A DNA stretch of 64,000 nt from Thermoanaerobaculia bacterium (lineage in GTDB: Bacteria; Acidobacteriota; Thermoanaerobaculia; Multivoradales; Multivoraceae). Of the stretch, positions 60,531-64,000 are shown piece by piece. Both the position numbers and the translations under genes were made by a program. Within the stretch, counting starts at the first letter, position 1. Each line of letters opens with the position of its first letter. Location: the NCBI GenBank assembly GCA_022822365.1, contig JAJEBV010000035.1, positions 136,082-200,081 of the forward strand, in the 5' to 3' direction. The notes under the pieces are model-generated. The model ran no database searches. It had not been told where the DNA came from and worked only from the letters and a program-made list of their open reading frames with translations.

Positions 60531-60686
60531 GGCCTCGTTCTCTCTCTGTACGTTCAAGGGTGTATCCTCCCGCCGTGGTTGAGGTTGCTTGCCCAGCACC
60601 AGTTCAAGTGTGCCACTGGTGAAACACCCTAGCGCACGCTGTCTCACGAGTCAAACACTTGGAACGCGGCGTCCAAGGAGGTGTCA
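60531..60686. promoter_or_regulatory. Divergent control region with three related motif copies
   Basis: This spacer between the UBL and XRE genes holds three related copies of a motif that reads ACAC(C/-)(C/T)TTG(G/-)AAC: minus strand 60563-60552 (ACACCCTTGAAC), minus strand 60611-60602 (ACACTTGAAC) and plus strand 60655-60665 (ACACTTGGAAC). A half-like ACACCCT lies at 60624-60630. Repeats in both orientations in a divergent promoter are what an XRE-type repressor would bind. Confidence 0.5.
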
Positions 60687-61031
60687 ATGTCCGAGCCGGT
60701 GTCCCTGAAGTCACTGGGTCGCATGGTCGCGAAGAAGCGCGGCAAAGTCGGGATCCGTGCCACGGCACGAGCGATCGGTCTGTCTCCAGCCACGTTGTCG
60801 CGCGTGGAGAACGGGCAACTGCCCGACTTGGCGAACTTCAGGAAGCTCTGCGAGTGGCTGGAGATTGATCCGGCGGCCGTGCTTGGCTTCGACCCGGAGA
60901 ATCGTGACCGCCCCATCGCGGCCGTTCACTTCCGAAGTCGCCAGACCATGCGAGAGGAGACGGCCGTAGCCCTCCAAGACCTCATCCTGGCGGCGCAGAA
61001 GATGCTCGCGGAGGAGGCCGAGTCTGACTGA
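60687..61031 (+). CDS. XRE-family helix-turn-helix regulator
   Basis: 114 residues from ATG 60687, with a near-perfect AAGGAGGT seven nucleotides upstream. The HTH is IRATARAIGLSPATLSRVEN then GQLPDLANFRKLCEWLEIDP. The C-terminal third is helical (MREETAVALQDLILAAQKML). It is the probable repressor of the divergent ubiquitin-like operon and of itself. The stop overlaps the next gene's ATG (TGATG); XRE-ImmA pairs commonly form repressor/anti-repressor protease switches. Confidence 0.88.
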   Translation: MSEPVSLKSLGRMVAKKRGKVGIRATARAIGLSPATLSRVENGQLPDLANFRKLCEWLEIDPAAVLGFDPENRDRPIAAVHFRSRQTMREETAVALQDLILAAQKMLAEEAESD

Positions 61032-61618
61032 TGCGACGAGGATTCAAGGCTTGGTGCGAGCGCACTTCCTCCGAGTACCGCCAAGCGCTCGGCCTGTCCT
61101 TGGCGGTATCACTGGATCCGCTGATCTTGGCGGAGCACCTGAACGTACGAGTGCTGATGCCGGATGAAGTGCCCGGCGTCTCACCAAAGAGCCTCATCCA
61201 ACTGAAGGGAAGTGACGGCTTGGCCACTTGGTCCGCGGTGACGATCACCCAAGGCGGCATCCGACTCGTGATTCTGAACTCTGGTCACCCGAGCACGAGG
61301 CAAGCGAACAGCCTTGCCCACGAACTGGCTCACATCATCCTCAATCACACCTCCGATGACACTCAATGGTCGCCGGAGGGTGTCCTCTTCCGGAACAGCT
61401 TCGACGAGGAACAAGAGGACGAGGCGAACTGGCTTGCGGCCTGTCTGTTGCTGCCTCGCCAAGGACTGCTGCAAGCCTACCGCCGCCAACCTAGACCAGA
61501 TGAGTTGGCCCGACACTTCGGCGTCAGTCAGAAACTCGTCAACTGGCGGCTTCGCATGACTGGCATCACACGCCAAGCGAGGCGTGCGGCGGCCCTTCGC
61601 GCTGCCACCAACCGGTGA
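61031..61618 (+). CDS. ImmA/IrrE-family metallopeptidase
   Basis: 195 residues, start overlapping the XRE stop. The zinc motif is SLAHELAHIILNH (HExxH) and the third ligand region is DEEQEDEANWLAACLLLPRQ. The C-terminal helical part (RPDELARHFGVSQKLVNWRL) carries an HTH-like segment. Family members cleave XRE repressors, for example ImmA on ImmR in ICEBs1 and IrrE on DdrO. Here it would relieve repression of the ubiquitin-like operon when triggered. The trigger is not visible. Confidence 0.88.
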   Translation: MRRGFKAWCERTSSEYRQALGLSLAVSLDPLILAEHLNVRVLMPDEVPGVSPKSLIQLKGSDGLATWSAVTITQGGIRLVILNSGHPSTRQANSLAHELAHIILNHTSDDTQWSPEGVLFRNSFDEEQEDEANWLAACLLLPRQGLLQAYRRQPRPDELARHFGVSQKLVNWRLRMTGITRQARRAAALRAATNR

Positions 61619-61644
61619 GATCGGCAACACCGAAGTACAGGGGA

Positions 61645-63948
61645 CTACGACGCCAGCGCTCGCCAGATCTGGGCAACGGCGAAGCAGAGCCCGAAGCCGA
61701 GGGCAACGGGCAGCAGGGCCGAGACCGCCGTCCAGCGGACGCTGCGGGTTTCCTTCCAGATCGTGTAGAGCGTCGTCGAGCACGGGTTGTGGACGAGGGA
61801 GAAGAGCATCAGGCAGACGGCGGTCAGCAGGGTGAAGCCACCGGCCTCGAGGACGCCCGCGGTGGCGGCCTCGGAGTCCAGCTCGAACATGACGCCGGCG
61901 CCCGCGCCGACACCCGGCACGCCGGCCACGAGCACGGTCAGCATGAGAATCGTCGGGATCACGATCTCGTTGGCCGGGATCGCGATGATGTAGGCGACGA
62001 GGATGATGCCGGTCAGGCCAAGGGCAAAGCCGAAGGGGTCGAGGACGCCGATCAGGCCCTCGGCCAGCGATGCCTCGCCGGCGCGGACGTTGCTGAGCAG
62101 CCAGATGACCGCCCCGGCCGGCGCCGCGAAGATGACCGCGCGCCAGAGCACGATCAGCGTCCGGTCGATGATCGACGTGTAGATCGTCTGCAGGACCCGG
62201 GGCGGCCGGTACGGCGGCAGTTCGAGCGAGAAGGCGGACGCCTCGCCGCGCAGCACGGTGCGCGACAGGAACCAGGAGACGGCGAAGGTCAGCAGGACGC
62301 CCAGCACGGCGACGGCGACGATGGACAGCGCCGAAACCACGCCCGCGACGTGCGCCGGCACGAGGCCGCCGATGAAGATCGACGCGACGAGAATCTGTGT
62401 CGGCCAGCGGCCGTTGCAGAGCGAGAAGTTGTTCGTGATGATCGCGATCAGGCGCTCTCGCGGGCTGTCGATGATCCGCGTGGAGACGACCGCCGCCGCG
62501 TTGCAGCCCCAGCCCATCGCCATCGTCAGGGCCTGCTTGCCGTGGGCGCCGACCCGGTGGAACATCCGGTCGAGGTTGAACGCCACCCGCGGCAGGTAGC
62601 CGAAGTCCTCGAGCAGCGTGAACAGCGGGAAGAAGATCGCCATCGGCGGCAGCATCACCGCGACAACCCAGGCGGTGGCCAGATAGACGCCGTCGATCAG
62701 GAGGCCGTCGAGCCACCAGACGAGGCCAAACGCGCTGGCAACGTCCTTCAGCAGCGGATGGACCGTGTCGATCAGGAGCGACGCGAGCATCGACGACGGT
62801 ACGTTCGCGCCCGCGATCGTGAGCCAGAAGACGACCGTCAACATGAGCAGCATCAGCGGGAAACCGAACACGCGGCTCGTGACCAGGCGGTCGAGCCGGG
62901 CGTCGAAGTCGAAGCGGCGGCCCTCGCCGTCGCGGGAGACGGCGCGGTCCGCGATACGGGCGGCCTCAGCGTAGACCGCCTCGGTCAACGCCTGGTGGAA
63001 GTTCCGGCCCACACCCCATCGCAACTGGCCAGCCAGCTCCAGTACGGCCGCGCGGGCCGCGGGTTCGGCCGCAACGGAGGGCTCCGCCAGCTCGGCGGCG
63101 GCCGCCCGGGTCGCCTCCGGCTCGGCGACCGCCGCCGGGACGGCCTCGTCGCCATCCTCCCGCACGCCGAGATCGACGAGTTCCGCCAGCGATCCGTTCT
63201 CCACCGCGGCAGCCAGGGTGCGGTCGCCATCGAGCAGCCGGAGAGCGACCCACTGCGGATTCGGCAGCGTGGGAAACGCATCCTGGATCGCTCCGGACAA
63301 CCGGCGAGTCGCCTCGCTCAGCACCGGGGATCGGCCGCCGACACGCCGCGGCCGGCAACGGTAGGAACCCGTCGCGACCTCCGCGACGACCCGGTTCAGT
63401 TCCTCGAGTCCCTCGCCGGAGCGCGCCGCCGTCGCCACCACCGGCACGCCGAGATCCCGCGCCAGGCGCCGCGCATCGACCGTCAGCCCCTTGCGGCGCG
63501 CCTCGTCCATCAGGTTGAGGCATACGACCGCACGGTCCGTGATCTCCAGCACCTGGAGCGCCAGGTTCAGGTTCCGCTCCAGGCGCGTCGCGTCGACGAC
63601 GATCACGGTCACGTCCGGGCGGCCGAAGAGGATGAAGTCGCGCGCCGTCTCCTCGTCCAGGCTGGACGAGAGCAGGGAGTAGGTCCCCGGCAGGTCGACC
63701 AGCTTGTAGCGATCGCCGCCGTACTCGAAACCGCCCTCGGCGCGAGTCACCGTCTTGCCGGGCCAGTTGCCGGTGTGCTGGCGCAGGCCGGTCAGAGCGT
63801 TGAAGACCGTGCTCTTTCCCGTGTTCGGGTTGCCGGCCAGGGCGACGACGTAGTCCCAGTCGCTCATGTCGACGCCGAGCCGGACGAGGTTGCCCAGATG
63901 GTGCGCCGGACAGTTGGCGCAGTCGTGCGCGAGCGCGGGCTGGGTCAT
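61645..63948 (-). CDS. feoB: Ferrous iron transport protein FeoB
   Basis: 767 residues. The N-terminal GTPase is complete: G1 [20 protein letters not shown], the Feo switch [18 protein letters not shown]3 [12 protein letters not shown] and G4-like [16 protein letters not shown]-like helical region follows, then the membrane part with two gate modules: [20 protein letters not shown] and a terminal [16 protein letters not shown]. It imports Fe(II) across the inner membrane. The ATG overlaps the stop of the upstream gene (probable feoA). Confidence 0.94.
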   Translation of the reverse strand: MTQPALAHDCANCPAHHLGNLVRLGVDMSDWDYVVALAGNPNTGKSTVFNALTGLRQHTGNWPGKTVTRAEGGFEYGGDRYKLVDLPGTYSLLSSSLDEETARDFILFGRPDVTVIVVDATRLERNLNLALQVLEITDRAVVCLNLMDEARRKGLTVDARRLARDLGVPVVATAARSGEGLEELNRVVAEVATGSYRCRPRRVGGRSPVLSEATRRLSGAIQDAFPTLPNPQWVALRLLDGDRTLAAAVENGSLAELVDLGVREDGDEAVPAAVAEPEATRAAAAELAEPSVAAEPAARAAVLELAGQLRWGVGRNFHQALTEAVYAEAARIADRAVSRDGEGRRFDFDARLDRLVTSRVFGFPLMLLMLTVVFWLTIAGANVPSSMLASLLIDTVHPLLKDVASAFGLVWWLDGLLIDGVYLATAWVVAVMLPPMAIFFPLFTLLEDFGYLPRVAFNLDRMFHRVGAHGKQALTMAMGWGCNAAAVVSTRIIDSPRERLIAIITNNFSLCNGRWPTQILVASIFIGGLVPAHVAGVVSALSIVAVAVLGVLLTFAVSWFLSRTVLRGEASAFSLELPPYRPPRVLQTIYTSIIDRTLIVLWRAVIFAAPAGAVIWLLSNVRAGEASLAEGLIGVLDPFGFALGLTGIILVAYIIAIPANEIVIPTILMLTVLVAGVPGVGAGAGVMFELDSEAATAGVLEAGGFTLLTAVCLMLFSLVHNPCSTTLYTIWKETRSVRWTAVSALLPVALGFGLCFAVAQIWRALAS

Positions 63949-64000
63949 GCCGACGCCTCCTGGGCGAGCTGCTGCACCTGGATCTGGTCGGCCTGCGACC
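63945..64000 (-). CDS. feoA: C-terminal end of the gene upstream of feoB, probably feoA
   Basis: Only the last 18 codons are in the window ([17 protein letters not shown], stop). The frame and the ATGA overlap with feoB are what a feoA-feoB operon shows. FeoA is a small SH3-like cytoplasmic partner of FeoB. With so little sequence the identity rests on position; a DtxR-like regulator is an alternative. Confidence 0.5.
   Translation of the reverse strand, partial: SQADQIQVQQLAQEASA

Overview
The window comes from a high-GC Gram-negative bacterium. TonB-dependent receptor, outer-membrane beta-barrel, many signal peptides and lipoboxes, hopanoid genes, F420/FMN luciferase-like enzymes and a quinoprotein dehydrogenase are all present. 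Together with the Spondin_N/PKD surface protein and the protein styles this suggests an Acidobacteriota-like lineage (perhaps Thermoanaerobaculia). That placement is inferred from gene content only. No rRNA or tRNA gene was recognised.

Layout. 1-2.7 kb: 5' part of a PLP decarboxylase, an LLM oxidoreductase, then a scarred stretch with a decayed DEDDh exonuclease, one solitary type I-E-like CRISPR repeat, an IS21-like end and a DUF2283 gene pair. 2.7-6.5 kb: a DUF4143-type ATPase and a large secreted Spondin_N protein bracketed by 38-bp direct repeats. 6.6-11.4 kb: a hopanoid operon (shc, hpnH, hpnA, hpnG). 11.5-13 kb: two envelope proteins. 13-18 kb: a restriction-modification island (methyltransferase, probable endonuclease, broken DUF4145 gene, Mrr-like nuclease), bounded by a Gfo/Idh oxidoreductase gene and a stray fragment of the same gene. 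18-29 kb: a DUF2946-like peptide, a TonB receptor and a five-gene ABC exporter operon, including a permease fused to a degenerate M1-peptidase-like region. 29-37 kb: quinoprotein dehydrogenase, lipoproteins, enoyl-CoA hydratase, CcmC, a second LLM enzyme, a pectinacetylesterase-like lipoprotein and an amidohydrolase. 37-44 kb: a tightly overlapping seven-gene membrane operon with a ferric-reductase/Rieske protein, an OlsB-like and a PlsC-like acyltransferase pair, and a 948-residue fusion of alpha/beta hydrolase, DedA and ATP-grasp domains. 44-50.6 kb: phasin-like protein, PhyH dioxygenase, hydrolase, M20 peptidase and leuS. 50.7-61.6 kb: an accessory/defence region. It holds unknown small genes, an IS1-like relic, ribosomal protein L31, a Dcm/DUF3883/Vsr restriction system, and a bacterial ubiquitin-like conjugation operon (triple UBL protein, E2, JAB protease, E1) diverging from an XRE/ImmA regulator-protease pair. 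61.6-64 kb: feoB with the end of a probable feoA.

The most interesting items are the ubiquitin-like conjugation operon with its shared, repeat-rich control region, the hydrolase-DedA-ATP-grasp fusion beside two lipid acyltransferases, a dispersed palindromic repeat family (four sites, identical 18-nt core), and two places where direct repeats bracket an inserted-looking segment.
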